The position numbers and the translations under genes were made by a program. Positions 21,960 through 35,540 of a DNA stretch of 64,000 nt are shown here, one piece after another (the first letter of the stretch is position 1; each line of letters starts with the position of its first letter). The stretch lies in NCBI RefSeq assembly GCF_036417845.1, contig NC_089979.1, positions 2,161,424 through 2,225,423 on the forward strand. The letters run 5' to 3'. Source of the stretch: Apteryx mantelli. Lineage: Eukaryota > Chordata > Aves > Apterygiformes > Apterygidae. Under the pieces are notes generated by a model that saw only the letters and a list, made by a program, of their open reading frames with translations, was not told where the DNA came from and did not search any database.

Positions 21960-24900
21960 TGTGTGTTTCCTTGCTGAAGCCGGGGAGATTAGAAACGCCA
22001 CTGCGGAAAACCCAAATTGTAGACCCAGCACGAGGGCCTCTTAGGCTCTTGAGCGGCTTTCGTGTGCTCCACCTTGGTAGTCCCTTCGGTTCACATTGTA
22101 GTGGCAACTCCAACTCCTCCCTGTTCCTCTCCCAGATAAACGTCCCTCTAGGTCCAGATAAGCTTCCCTTTGCCAGCTTGTTTCGTGTCTCTTGGGAAAG
22201 CCTTTTCCAGGTGCATTTTAGTGAAAAATGCTAGGGGTTAGGGTCTGATTCTGCTCTGTTGGACAAAAATCAGCTCTGTTGCTCCTAGCTGAGCAAGCAC
22301 CCTGGGAGTAGGACCTGTAAAAATTAGTCTGCCTGTTACAGTGACTTGGTGCCTCAATCTCTCTGCTTACGAAATTGGAATAACGATAGACGATAACTTC
22401 AATACCTACGTGATCCAGGGTGACAAGTTGTGTTTGCAAAATCTAGTGAAGTTGCAGGCGAAGAGATCAGTACTCAGATATTTAAGTTCAAACTGTAATC
22501 TGCACCGGATGGGCTGACGGTGTTCCTGGACTACAGAAGGTGACTTCATCCCCAAACCTGCTGCTCCCACTGTCCCCCCAGATCCCCTGATTTCCCAGGT
22601 CTTTTGTGCTTCGCTCTCCTCCTCCCACCCTGGTGTCCCAAGACGGCCTCTCTTGTTGCAACGCTGCTGCAGACCTGCTAACCTCAAAGCAAGCCAAAAC
22701 GGAGCCTTTAAACTGTTCGCTAAAAGCATGCTGTCACTCTGTTGACTGATCAGATGCTGCACTAGGCTTTTTTCTAGCAGCAAAAGACAGGGGTAGCTTT
22801 GGCACTCTAGCCTTGCCCTCCTCCTCTCCTCCTTTGCATGTATTTCTCTTATTTTGTGTCAAGGAACAAACAACAGCCTCCCAAGCTGCACAGACCATTT
22901 AATTATGCTTTTATCCCCTCTTAAACGAGTGATAAGGAGGTCCTTTTCTGTGAAAGATCTGTGCAGCTGTAGAGAAATAAGGGATATTTGCAACAAAAGC
23001 TTTTGCACGTTTTTTTCCCCCTCCTCCTTCTCCCCATCTTTTAATTAAAATTACGCAGATGTTAATAACAGCTATTAACAACAGGAGTCACTGGTCATCG
23101 TGACGTGGCCCGCAAGAATGCACAATGCGCCATTATCTCGTTGGGCCTGAGCCAAGCAATCCTCTGATTAGTACATCCTCCCTCGCCTCTCTGTGTTGGC
23201 AGGGCTTCATCCTTCTGGGAACGCGGGGCTCGAGGCACGACCCAGCATCCAGCCCTTTGCTATGCACGTTAAACAGCACAGGGCGATTTGGGGAAAACGT
23301 TATCAGAAGCGGGTGAGTTCATATTCCCTAGCTTCACTTTCGAGAGACTGTGCCTGAGCCTTCTTCCCGCAAGGGTTAGAAACCTCGTTCCCAGGGGGAA
23401 TTCGCTCCAGGCCAGTGGCTGTGACTAGACACATTAGTTCTTGCGGGATTGCTGCAGATTGGAGGGATGAGAGTGGCCAAGACAGGACCCAGAGCCCTCC
23501 ACTTTGCAAGCAATGAGACTGCGGCTCTTTTTTAGCCCCCTTGAAGGTAGGGTTTCTTGGTTCTGACCTCATTCACCCTCACAACACATCTGCTACGAGC
23601 AGGTTGGGTTTAGGAGCCGTCAGCGTAGTTGTGTCTTAAAACCTGTTCATGCCTTTGCAAGGCTGTCCTGAGAATGCCGCACTTGAGAATCCCATGGCTA
23701 AAGTCACAAGTGGGATTATAAAACCTGGTTGCCTGTTGCAATGGCCCTTTCCTTTGTATTTCTGGATTTTGGCGTTTACTCGTGCCAGGGACTTGATCAT
23801 GCACGGGAGCAAAGGCTGGCAGAAAGAGCGTTCAACAGGCTACTTACCCTGTACAGATAACAAATAATATTAAGGGTATTGCCAAAGGACAGGATCTGAA
23901 GGTCAGTTCAGACATGTTTTGGAGCCTATAGGCAGGATGAATAGATTGCATACAGAAATCTTTTATTATTCACTATCTTTTTGTCTTTCTTTCCCTTCTC
24001 ATGTACTATATTCTTGCATACTTGCTGCATAGAAGAAGAAATATTTGCAATTTTCCTTCTTCCATGTGTGGCAAAGATCTCCTTGCTAGATAAACGTGTA
24101 TTTGAGAGACAGGGAAGGTATGACAGCCTGTCAAATGCAAGAGATGAAATTCAACTGTTTAATTGCAGGCATCATATGATCAGTTCTGCCACCTCTCACA
24201 ATTTCTGGTCCTACTGTAAATACTTTTCCTGCAAATCTGCAACACCTGAAGTCATGTGAGAATTTCAGCTGTCATAAAGAGCAAGAGTGAAAGGCCAGAA
24301 AATGTGGAACTGTAGGAAAAAAAAAAAAAAAAAGAAAAAAGAAATAGCAGGCACTCAGCATTTGGAGAGCTTTAAAACTGGTGGCTTGTTAAACCAGAGA
24401 GCTGGAGCTGAAGGGCTGTGGTGGGACACTCCTTAAATGCTTTGAATGTGTTTACTTAGGCTGTGGAATTAAAAAGCTGAATCTCAGCAGAAAACTCATA
24501 TATTCACATTCCCTGACAAGACAAGAGGTTAAGAGGGGAGGCAGCTTTGCTCTGTATAAGCATAAAACAGCCCAGTATGGTTTTCACTAGAAAATGAACA
24601 GCTTAGGTCAAAAAACGGCACACTTTGGAGTGTGCTAATGAGAAAATGGTTTCTGTGCTTCCGTCCTGGAAATGGCCGTGTTTCAACGGCAGCTGCTGCC
24701 GTCTACCACTACGTTAATGTCACAGGGGCTCCCATTTTTGTGTGTTGTCTGTACACGCTCAAAGCTTGCTGCAGCACTAGTCTTTTCAGCTCAGGGTCAC
24801 TGTGTTTGCCGTTTCGCTGAAAGGAGGACTTAAAAACGAGCAAAGTCCACCCGCCAGTTTTTGAGACGCTTTTTTTGCGAAAGGGCAGAATTTCTCTTTT

Positions 24901-27900
24901 AGGAAAACATGGCTGTTATGTGACTTCCTTCCACGCACAGCCAGAACAAACAAGACTAGTTACTTAAGCGGGACTCGACATTGTTACTCAAACAATGTCC
25001 TTGCTTGGTTTTGCTTTACTCAAGTTACAGTTGTTAGAAATGGTTCTCCTCCCAGAGCCCCTCTTTGCAGTGAAGAAGGTCCCCCCACACGGGAAGCCTC
25101 GTAGCTCCGGTATGGGTGGCTCTGTCTCCGTGATGGAGTGAGGCATGGGTGTCCTCTTCACCCTTCTCTCGTGGAGGTAGAGTTCCCGGTCTGGATGCTC
25201 GGAGGCTTTGAGCACAGCTGGTGTTAACGGACCCTCCCCACCAAGGACCCGTGTCCCCAAGTCACGGATGTGGGACATGTGGCAGTGACATGCCTCAGGT
25301 GCAGAAGCTGCGAATCTCAAGATCTCTGCAGTGGAAGGGAGACAGGAATCGGGTCTCCAAGTGGAAACGGCTGGATGCACCACAGCAGGAACCTGCTGGC
25401 ACAACCACCGCATTTGGTCCCCTGTCCCAAGTCCCTCTGTCCAGTGTTCCCAATGCTTTTACACCCTGAAGTGCCAGCAAAGCCAGTCCACCAGTGCTTC
25501 CTCACCTGGGCTATGCTTTTACCATTATCCTCAGTGTTGAGGTGCTGGAAGGGAAGGTCCTGGAGAGCCCTGAATCCTCCTTTGCTCCTGGCGGAGTTAT
25601 TTGCCCCCTGGGAAGCTGGTGTCGGATGCTGTGAGGCCGGAATGGGGATAGTCATACCCAGCCTTGCACTGTGCTGGGAGCCTTCGCGGTGCAAGGGAAG
25701 CAAAGCGCTGGGTAGGTCCTGCCATCTACTGGCTTTTGCCAGACCTGGGAGAGATGTTTTAAAGCATCTCCTCATGGGTCAAGGAGAAACCCTTAACGCA
25801 GCTGTAACTGCAAGCACAGAGCCAAAGGCGTGCTACGAAGGGCAGGCTTTTAACCAGATAATTGCATGCAAAGTAGACAATCAGAGACATTAGAGACAAA
25901 TTGAATGTGTTAATTTGTCCAGCTCTGCTCCATTAGAGTAAATTGAGAAATCAAAGGCATAACAGGTTTCCCAGGTCCAACGTTTTCCAAGGGAATGTTT
26001 TTCCAGACAATATCCTACTGTTTCATCAAAACCCAAAACATTTCATGGAAATATAATAAGCCCAATAAAGTGTTCCAGGAAAAAAAAAAAAGAAAAGAAA
26101 AGATTGAAACATTTTATTTCAGTATTGTTGAATAATCTCATTTCATTTGGACGGTTACATTGAAATATTCATTTTACTTATATATATGTGAGATTTGTAA
26201 CTGTGCGTTACATAGATAGTAGCAGAATAAGCAGAATAAAGAAACATTGATTTCTTGAAATATATCAGTGTAAGTATAAGTACAGTGTATGCTACTTATT
26301 GTTTGATATTTAATAAAAAGTACATGGAATTAATAAAAAAGATACATTTGGAACAAAATTTTTGGACGGTTCTGAGTTACAGATATTACAAATATTACTT
26401 CTCACTTTGTGTAAAAGAAAGAGCTTGGATCTGAGTCAAAACCCAGGGCTGGGGGTTGCAGGCCCAGTCAGAAGAAGGACAGAGGGGAACAGATGTATGA
26501 CCGAATATAGGGACAGTAAGGGAGGGATAAATCCATTCTTGCACTCTCAAGGCCATGGGAGTCTCTTCCTGTTGATGGATAAAGAACAGGGATTGTCTTT
26601 GCTTTCAATACCGCTGCTCATAAATATCTTGCACTTGCCCATGACCCCAGTGGGAGTGGATAGGCTTTGGTTTTTTTTGTGTCTGCGCTCTCTCTTGTTG
26701 GAGGAAACGGCTATTTTGGGCACATAATGGCCCCTGTGTGGCTATTCGTGGGCAGCTGCTGCTCTTTGCACTCCTTGGGCTGCAGGGGCTGCTCTGCCCC
26801 CTCCCCTGCCCCCGGGTGACGGAGCGGATGAATGAATGCACAGGCAGGGGGCTAACTGCTCTGGAGGCTCCCCCCCAGCTCTCCTGGAAGTGGGAGTGAT
26901 CCTGCTTCTTTGCAAAGATGTGCAGTCATATATTTTTGTTTAAATCTTTGCTATTTTGGTGGGCCCAATAGGCTCGAATCCATGGGAGAAGGAGATTAGG
27001 ATCCCAGGGGAATATAAGGTAAATGAAGAATAATAGCTATGGGCTCTGGGGAGTTTCTCAGGAATGACCACAGGCTGTTTGAAACAAGCAAATAAAAATA
27101 TCCTTTCTTCTCTCATGACAGCTCCAGTCTGGACTATCTCCTTGGTGAGAAAGGGGTCTTCTCCACTGCGCTCCCTCTTTGCAATCAGTATTTTGCAGCT
27201 TTGCCTACATCCTTCTCTGGCTTCTGGGCAGAACGGGACAACTGGACCGAGCAGCCTGCAGTGACAGGGAGTGTTTTCCGGATGGGAGGGTGCTGTGCTG
27301 GCCGGACACTGCTTTGGGACAGAAGAAACCTGCTGCTGAAGAAGCTACGCCTCCCTCCTGCCAGGTGCCCCTCCATCCTTTCCACTCACATTGCCTTCCA
27401 TGTCCCTGCTCCTGCTCATCCGTGGGTGGGGTCTCCCACTTTTCAGGAAGTTCAGGTAGATGGTGCTGCTTCTCCAGTCAGAGAGGGGACGCCCCTTCCA
27501 ACCTCAACAATTCTGTGATTCTGTGATTAATGTTTTGTCTCGGAGGTATCAGAGATATTTCCTTCATTAAGGTCTACATTTCCAGGTGAACCTGGTTAAG
27601 AGATGCAGTGATACCAACGTCTGAAAGTACTTCTTGAAACAACACCACACCGGTTGCTCCCAGTGTTTCAGTTTCAGTTGGCTATGCAGGTGTTTCTCAG
27701 TGGTATCCCAAGAACGTGTTTATCATCTCAGGAAACAAGACACCGTGTACTAGAGAACAGGCCTGAAGCAGAAAAACTCCTGCCTCCCCATCCCTGCCCT
27801 TGTCTGTTCCTCCTCTGGATGAGAAACTCCGACCTCTGTTCTAGCCAGGGCAAATGCAGGTTTTGGGAGGAAGGAATAGCTCTGTGGCATCTCCAGAAAC

Positions 27901-29500
27901 CAGGTTTATTTGCTAGCTCTGAGTCAAGATCCTCCTGAATCAAGATCCTCACCTTCCTGCCAGTGCTAACCTTCTCCACCTTTCTTTGCCCCCCTGGTTC
28001 CTTTAGTCTCCCTGGTTCACAGTTTGTGAATATAGTAGACCAAATCAGAGGCTGTGGGGAGCAAGGGGGAAGCTGGCACCCCAGGCTGGGATGCTGAGCC
28101 CATGACCTGAGCTGCAGCCACGATGGGAGGAAGCTGGAAAGATGGGAAGCACTTTGCAAGGCTATGGGAACTTGCTCCAATCCTTCTGCTTAACATATTC
28201 TGAGAAAAAGAGGTTAAAAGCCATGCATAATGTACCCTGGTCTCCCTGGTCTTGGCAGCCTGGTCTCTGGTGTGACATAGGGACACTTGGCTGTCAAAGC
28301 TGCTTCCTGCTTTTAGTATTTGTGACTGAGACTTCTGCTTTAATTTACAGCTCCAGCTAAGTTAACAAAGCTAGTTCTTCCTATAGCAAGAGTTAAACTA
28401 ACACATCTAAAATGCAAAACATAAAGCACGAAACACGTGGAGAAAGAGGTGTGAGCAGAGTGCCTTCCTCTCCTTCTCCTTGCCAATTAACACAAACAGC
28501 CACCGGGTGTGTTGTGTTTCACACAGGTTCTTGTCGTGCCCCCATCACTGAGAGCACTGTTGTCCCTGAAAGCTGAGCACTCCTGCCTCTGCTTCTGTTT
28601 TCTGGTCGGTAAAATGTCAGGGATGCAATCATCCATTCTGTAAGAGAGTCTGAGCTTCATATGAAGGCCTCATCCTGAGCCTGGACCAGCTAAACCTGCT
28701 GGTTTCAGCAGAGTCACCCACTTAGTATCACAGCTACAATCAGGTCCAAACTGTTAGAGGAAAGATGGCAAAAAAACCAGTTGAAACAAATGCAAGCACT
28801 CAATAGGTGTGGGATTACGGCACCCTGAGCGTGACCACTTTGAATGCTCAGGAAGTTTATCAGGGCAAGGCATCTCTGCTCAGCAGTTGCATATTGGAGT
28901 TCAACTCCTGGTTTGTTCAAGGTAGCCTAGACAGGCTGGATTTTTCTCCCGTTTTATTTTCACAGGGATGCAACTCATCCTAAGGCTGGTTGGAACCAAA
29001 TAAATATGAAACCCAGCTACTGGAAATAACCAGAATGGAAGGCGACAAAAAGAATCCTAAGAATTCCTCCCTCCCTCACTCCCTTCCTCCCTTCTTTTTT
29101 CCCTTCCTTTCCTGGGGAGATGGGATGGGACCAGGAATTTGCATTTTCTTCTCTTGCCAGAAGGTGGCAGTGGCAGGCCCCAGATCTGTCCTTAAACAGA
29201 GTCTGAGGCGGATGCCCTCGGATGGGTGTATTGATGTATCAGGGCAACAAGCCCCTCCTGCTAAGGGCCATGATGCAGCAAGAAGTTCATCTGGAACCTG
29301 GAGACGCCAGAAGAGGAACTGCATTAGCTCAGTGTAGTCTTCACTGCATCCGTAGCTCAGCTTTACTGTGGTTCTGTGGAACTATAAAGCACCGGTGAAG
29401 GTTACAATCCACCTACTGTCACTTAATCCATAGAAACCATCTCTGGCTGGTTTGGCCAGCTGATAGATCACTGATAGGTGCCTTCCATATCACTTCCTTA
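21960..29500. other. Intergenic region downstream of LY6E
   Basis: About 7.5 kb with no supported gene. Notable content is an A-tract near 24319-24337, a low-complexity A/T-rich patch at about 25985-26350 with poly(A) and GAAA runs, and a CR1 3' end near 27500 (listed separately). ORFs of up to 207 codons (for example 25270-25893) lack family features or splice logic. Confidence 0.55.
27465..27530 (+). mobile_element. CR1 LINE 3' end
   Basis: 'ccccttccaacctcaacaat' followed by 'tctgtgattctgtgatta' is the characteristic CR1 tail with its 8-bp terminal repeat (TTCTGTGA). Only the last 60-70 bp are clear. Confidence 0.7.
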
Positions 29501-29504
29501 GAAC

Positions 29505-29900
29505 CACCAAATAACTGGAGTTGGAAGGGAACTCTGGAGTCTCTAGTCAAAACCCTGCTCAGAGGGCTACAGTGCTAGATCAAACTGCTCAGAACCTTGT
29601 CCAGCTGAGTTTTGAATATCCCTAAGCTTGGAGACACCACAGTTTCTGTGCCTCATTCCAGTTTTTTAACATCCACATGGGTAAAAATTTTTCCTTATAT
29701 CTGATCGGAATTTTTCTCCCTGCAACTTGTGCTCAACGTTGCTTGGCTTTTCCCTGTGCATCCCCAAGGAGAGCCTGGCTCAGCCTTCTCTTTGATCACC
29801 CTGAAGATCCCCTTCAGCCTTCTCTTCTCCAGGCTGAACCCCCCCCCAGCTCTCTTGTATCTGCTTGTATGTCCTGTGGTCCAGGCCCTGGCCAAAATAC
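29505..29900 (-). mobile_element. Diverged CR1 LINE fragment (3' region)
   Basis: On the minus strand this is the CR1 3' region. In plus orientation it starts at 'ggagttggaagggaactctg' and runs through 'cagccttctcttctccaggc' to 'gtcctgtggtccaggccctg', phrases shared with the younger CR1 next to it. It is more diverged than its neighbour. Confidence 0.75.
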
Positions 29901-29904
29901 TTGC

Positions 29905-30088
29905 AAACTCGGGATCATGGAGATGTGGTGGGATAACTCACATGACTGGTGTGCTGTGATGGATGGATACAGGCTCTTTAGGAAGGACACGATGGCAAGG
30001 AGGAGGAGGAGGAGTTGCCCTTTACATGAGAAAGCAGTAGGAGTGCATGGAGATCTGCCTGCAGACAGAGGAGGGGTCAGCTGAGAGC
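29905..30088 (+). mobile_element. CR1 endonuclease-domain fragment in opposite orientation
   Basis: The plus strand encodes MWWDNSHDWCAVMDGYRLFRK and then, in a shifted frame, a GVALYMRKQ-like segment, matching the CR1 ORF2 endonuclease region (WWDSSHDW...GVALYVR). It lies between two minus-strand CR1 pieces and belongs just N-terminal to where the main minus-strand copy begins, yet sits at that copy's 3' end. Confidence 0.7.
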
Positions 30089-30091
30089 TTA

Positions 30092-32612
30092 TCACAAAGT
30101 CACACAATGGTTGAGGTTGGAAAGGATCTGTGGAGATCAGCTAGTCCAAACCCCCTGCTCAAGCAGGTCACCTAGAGCACATTGCACAAGATCATGTCCA
30201 GGCGGGTTTTGAATATCTCCAGAGAAGGAGACTCCACAACCTCTCTGCGCAACCTGTTCCAGTGCTCTCTCACCCTCACAGAGAAGAAGTTTTTCCTCAT
30301 AGTCAGATGGAACTTCCTGTGTTTCAGTTGGTGTCTGTTGCCTCGTGTCCTGTCACTGGGCACCACTGAAAAGAGTCTGGCTCCATCCTCTTGACACCCT
30401 CCCTTCAGATACTTGTACACGTTGATAAGATCCCCTCTCAGCCTTCTCTTCTCCAGGCTAAACAGGCCCAGCTCTCTCAGCCTTTCCTCACAAGAGAGAT
30501 GCTCCAGTCCCCCCATCATCTTTGTAGCCCTTCGCTGCACTTGCTCCAGTAGTGCCACATCCCTCTTGTACTGGGCAGCCCAGAACTGGACACACTGCTC
30601 CAGATGTGGCCTCACCAGCGCTGAGGAGAGGGGGAGAATCACCTCCCTCCACCTGCTGGCAACACTCTTCCTGATGCACCCCAGGATACCATTGGCCTTC
30701 TTGGCCACAAGGCCACATTGCTGCCTCATGCTTCACTTGGTGTCCACCAGCACTCCCAGATCCTTCTCTGCAGAGCTGCTTTCCAGCAGGGCAACCCACA
30801 ACCTGTCCTGGTGCATGCCGTTACTCCTCCCTAGGTGCAGGACCCTGCACTTGCCTTTCTTCAGCTTCAGGAGGTTCCTCTCCGCCCACCTCTCCAGCCT
30901 GGCCAGGTCTCTCTCAATGGCAGCACAGCCTTCTGGTGTATCGGCCACTCCTCCCAGTTTTGCATCGTCAGCAAACTTGCTGAGGGTGCACTCTATCCGT
31001 TCATCCAGGTCATTGATGAAGAAGTTGAACAAGACTGCACCCACTACTGACCCCTGGGGGACACCGCTAGCTACAGGCCTCCAGCTAGACTCTGTGCCGC
31101 TGATGACGACCCTCCAAGCTCTGCCATTCAGCCACTTCTCAAGCCACCTCACTGGCCACTCATCTAAACCACACTTCCTCAGCTTGCCTAGGAGGATGTT
31201 ATGGGAGACAGTGTCAAAAGCCTTGCTGAAGTCAAGGGAGACAACATCCACTGCTCTCCCCTCAACCAGCCAGCCACTCATTCCATCAGAGAAGGCTATC
31301 AGGTTGGTTAAGCATGAGTTCCCCTTGAGGAAGCCATGATGACTACTCCTGATCACCACCTTTTCCTCCACGTGCTTGCACAGGGCCTCCAGGATGAGCT
31401 GCTCCATCACCTCTCCAGGGATGCAGGTGAGCCTGACTGGCCTGTAGTTGCCTGGGTCCTCCTTCTTGCCCTTTTTGAAGACAGGGGTGACACTGGCTTT
31501 CTTCCAGTCTTCAGGCACCTCTTCTCTTCTCCATCACCTTTCAAAGATGGAGAGTGGCCAAGCAATAACATCCACCAGCTCCCTCAGCACTCGTGGGTGC
31601 ATCCCATCGGGGCCCATGGATTTGTGGGTGTCAGCTTTGCCTAAATCATCTCTAACCCCATCCTCCTCAACCAAGGGAAAGTCTTCCATTCCCCACACTT
31701 TCTCTCTTGCCTCCAGGGTCTGCCATTCCTCATGGCTGGCCTGAGCAGGAAGCACTGAAGCAAAAGCGGCATTCAGCAACTCTGCCTTCTCTGCATCCTT
31801 CCTCACCAGGGCACCCGCCCCATCCAGCAGCGCGCCCACATTTTCCCTAGTCTTCCTTTTGCTGCTCATGTATTTGAAGAAGCCCTTCTTGTTGCCCTTG
31901 ACATCTCTCACCACATTTAATTCCAAATGGGCCTTGGCCTTCCTCGGCGCATCCCTGCATACTCTGACAACGTTCCTATAGTCCTCCCAAGTGGCCCGTC
32001 CGCCTTTCCACATTCCCTATACTTCCTTCTTCTGTCTGAGTTTTGCCAGGAGCTCCTTGCTCATCCATGCAGGTCTCCTACCTCCTTTGCTTCACTTCCT
32101 ACTCAGAGGGATGCTCCCATCTTGAGCTTGGAGGAAGTGATGCTTGAATATTAAACAACTCTCTTGGACACCCCTTCCTTCTAGGGCCCGAACCCATGCG
32201 ATTCCTCCAAGTAGCTCCCTGAAGAGGACAAAGTTTGCTCTCCTGAAGTCAACGGTTGCGATCCTACTTAGTGCCCTGCCTCCTCCCCGCACCATCCGGA
32301 ACTCCACCATCTCATGGTCACTGCAGCCAAGGCTGCCCCCAACCTTCACATCTTCAACCAGCCCTTCTTTGTTTGGTAGTACGAGGTCCAGCAGCACACC
32401 TCTCCTTGGTGCCTCCTCCAACACCTGTGTCAAGAAGTTGTCATCAACACTCTGCAGGAACCTCCAGGACTGTTTGTGCCTAGCTGTGTTGTCTCTCCAG
32501 CAGATATCAGGCTGGTTGAAGTCCCCCATGAGAACCAGGGCCTGGCATTGTGAGGCTACTTCCAGTTGTCTGTAGAAGGCCTCATTGACTTCCTCTTCCT
32601 CACCAGGATCCT
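30092..32612 (-). mobile_element. CR1 LINE, 5'-truncated, ORF2 nearly complete but with four stops
   Basis: Read on the minus strand, one frame runs from about 32610 to the stop at 30172. It contains the endonuclease C-terminal part (MGDFN near 32529, SDHEMVEF further on), the reverse transcriptase (VTPVFKKGKKEDPGNYRPV, LDFSKAFDTVSHN, the catalytic FADDAKL at about 30963-30974) and the C-terminal region with [19 protein letters not shown]. There is no frameshift, but in-frame stops lie at 32092-32094, 32017-32019, 31534-31536 and 30733-30735, so it is dead. The 3' end near 30092 carries the usual CR1 tail ('aatggttgaggttggaaagg' in plus orientation). The 5' truncation falls inside the endonuclease. 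Good frame preservation suggests a comparatively young copy. Confidence 0.92.
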
Positions 32613-35362
32613 CTCACATGGATGTTCCTTCACCTGCCTGCCAGGGTCATCAGTCAGGCTGACCTGCTCACCTGGCTGGGAAACATTGCACTGCCCCAGC
32701 AAAGGGCTATATCCCTCAACTTTACTAGGGAGGAAAGCTCCAGGAGCCAGAAGCATTGAGTTATGAGCATTTTCCTGAAATCTTCAGGCCTCTGGATGCT
32801 CCAGGGCCAAACCTCAGACATTTTTTGCAGCTGATGGGAGATGGGCTGAGCCTCTCACCAGGGCCATGGAGATATCTCCAAAAAACACTCAGATCTTGCT
32901 ACTGATCCAGGCAGACATAGCCCTGAGGCACGCTCCTGCCAGGCCTCAGCCGGAGGTAGGCAGATGTTTCCAGCTTCAGTGCCAAGCAGTGCAGCATTGC
33001 ATGGAGATGAAAGGGACCTGGAGGCAAAATTGCTTACTTTCAGTCAGGCCATTTACTAGCTTACATGCTTTGTCCTTGTTCTTCCCTTCTGGGTCAGCGA
33101 GAAGTGACTCAGATAGGAAAGTATCTCTTGTTCATTGGATTAAGACTTGAGGGAACGTAGGGAATAATTAAACCAAATGACAGCAAAGCTGGGCAAGTGA
33201 TTTATGTTCCTGCATCATTAGCCATGCCTTGGAAAGCTGGTTGTAGCAAATGATCTTGAAATGAGTGATTCCTCCCTGAGTCAGTCTGGGCTGATGGGAA
33301 GGGATAAGTTACTAACTTAAAAACAACAAAAAAAGGAACCTAGAAAATTTTAAGAGAGAAAGAAGACAAATTCCCACCAACTATAAATACATGATAGAGT
33401 CTTCCCATGCACATTATAAACAGAGAAGGAGAACATACGTTGTTGGTTATTAACTCCTGGAAAATCCCTCATAGTAATACCATCTCCATATGCTGGCCAC
33501 TGGCCAGACAAATGATAAATATGAAGGTCTCCACCCAGAAGGAATTAAGTGCTAAATAGCTATTAGTCTGAATAATAATCTAGGGGTAAGAGGTACCTGC
33601 ATCAAGTTCAAAGCAAGAAAAAGCAAGTTGCAGGAAAAAAAAAAAGGTGAATGATTACATACAGGAAATAGGACTCCTTATAAATATAAATAAGCTGGTT
33701 CCCCTACCTCCGTACCCTGGTGCGTATGCAAAGCATCACTCATGCTGAGGCACAGTGCAAGATGCAGGCCTGGGACAGAGAGCATGAGCTATAAAGTTGA
33801 GATCCAGTAGGAATTTGGGAAGAGCAACAGAATTAGGGAAACTTTCCAGATCTGGGCTCCAGTGCCCTCTCTCTGCCCCAGGTTCATCACTGGAGCATCT
33901 GCATGATACAAACCCACCCATGGATCTTCTGTCCATGGTGTTTTCCTGAAGTTTACAAATGGAGTGAGTGGAAAAGGCCCCATCTGTCACAGCTGGGCCC
34001 AAGCCCAACCTTGCATCTACCTCCACATGGTCCATGCAGATGAGGCTGGTGCAAAGCTCTGGAGTAGCCCAACAGGAAAATGTCAGCAGGAGCTTAGGGC
34101 GGGCTGTTTATTGCATGGGTTGGATAGGCCCAGACAGAGCTGAGAATAACCTGTAGCTGTCCTAGAAGGCCACAGAGGGGCTGGAGGAGCGCTGCTTGGG
34201 TCTCCCCACGCTCGGCCCTGTGCTCCCACCAGTCTCACAGTGCCAGTATTCCCCATGCCCCAGTCCGGTACCAAGGTGGAAAACAGTGTGGAGAGAGCTG
34301 CTGAGCTTTGTTTTCCCATTTGCAGCTGCAGGCTATAGCAGACTCCATCTACTACTGGGTGTGAAAGCCACAGCTGCCTGCTCAGCACAATGCTCTGGGC
34401 TTACGGCACGTCAGGTTGAGGGGACACATGCCCTTTCCCCCACAGGCATGTGCCAATAACTCAGTTCCAGGAATCACCTGCCCTCTACATGCTTAATCGG
34501 CATGAGGCAGGGTGAAATGTCTTGCAAAGCTTTGCCAACATAATGGTTTTAAAGCCAGCCCTAGACACATTGGATCTTGGCCATACATTGTAGGGAATTG
34601 TAAAATCAATTAGTAGGAATAAGGCTGCTGTGACTAATGAGCTAATGAATGATGCCTGAGTGGAAATGGCTCCAAGAGAGCTGCAGGGTTGGAGTCCTGA
34701 TGCATTATTCATAGGAATAGGGCAGATTCAGGCTTTGTGGTGTTTATTTTTTTTCTTTATTTCTCCAGGCTTCCCTTTAACTTTTAGAGTTGATTCCCAT
34801 CACAGGAAGAAATAGAGGAAAGCAAAGGTGGCTTTTAAATTTCTTTCTTTCTCAGTGTGAGGAAGCTTCATTGTTATAGACTCCTGGTTTCTGGGAGAGG
34901 CAGATAGGGGAGATTATGCATCACAGGTGAAGTTCATGGTAATTTAATCCCTGGCACTCTGCACACCAGCAGGTTTACTGATTAGACCAACCCATCCATG
35001 CTGCTGGCTTCCTTAAGTGACCTTCATTAACTACATTATTTTGAAGTTACCGGGAGAAAACTATGAACTCTTTGAACAAATCTCCTTTTTAGCCTTTTTA
35101 ATACATCACTTAAATAATAATTATGATTAACCTTACAACAGGCCCTAACAGTATTGAAGATGAGGAAAATGAGGGTCATTTTCCAAGGTCAGCTAGCAAA
35201 TCAGTAATAAGGTTAAGAATAAACCTCTAAGTACCTGTCTCTAAGGCCTGTACTCACCCACGTTGCTTTTAGTAATTCGTGCATGTCCTCCCAGGGTTGC
35301 ACAAAAATAGCAGAGGAGCACTGATAAGGAAGGAGCATTAACTAACAGTTAAACCATATGGA

Positions 35363-35540
35363 ATACAAGTCTGGCTTCTGTTTCTGGTGTTGCTACCAAC
35401 TTACTCCCTGAGCCTAACTAACCTCTCTGCGTCTCAGCTTCCTTATGTCTTAACTCAAGATAATAATGTTTACCCACCTTACAGGGATGTTGTCAGCTTT
35501 AATCTATTCATATGCATGCAACAAAAGCTTAGCGCTAGCA
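35363..35540 (+). repeat. MIR/core-SINE-like element
   Basis: The order of phrases follows a MIR-type SINE: 'taacctctctgcgtctcagc', 'ataataatgtttacccacct', 'acagggatgttgtcagcttt', then 'aaaagcttagcgc' (compare the core 'taacctctctgtgcctcag ... gataataata ... ggttgttgtgaggatt ... aagcgcttag'). A second, reverse-oriented piece may precede it at about 35145-35215 ('gaagatgaggaaaatgaggg'). Confidence 0.6.

Noticed and set aside
22229-22241. 'ggggttagggtc' resembling telomeric repeat
   Set aside because: Only about two imperfect units, not an interstitial telomeric array.
25270-25893. 207-codon plus-strand ORF
   Set aside because: It has overlapping long ORFs on both strands, a sign of composition; no family resemblance.
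30413-31339. 308-codon plus-strand ORF
   Set aside because: It is antisense to the CR1 reverse-transcriptase frame, which explains the openness.
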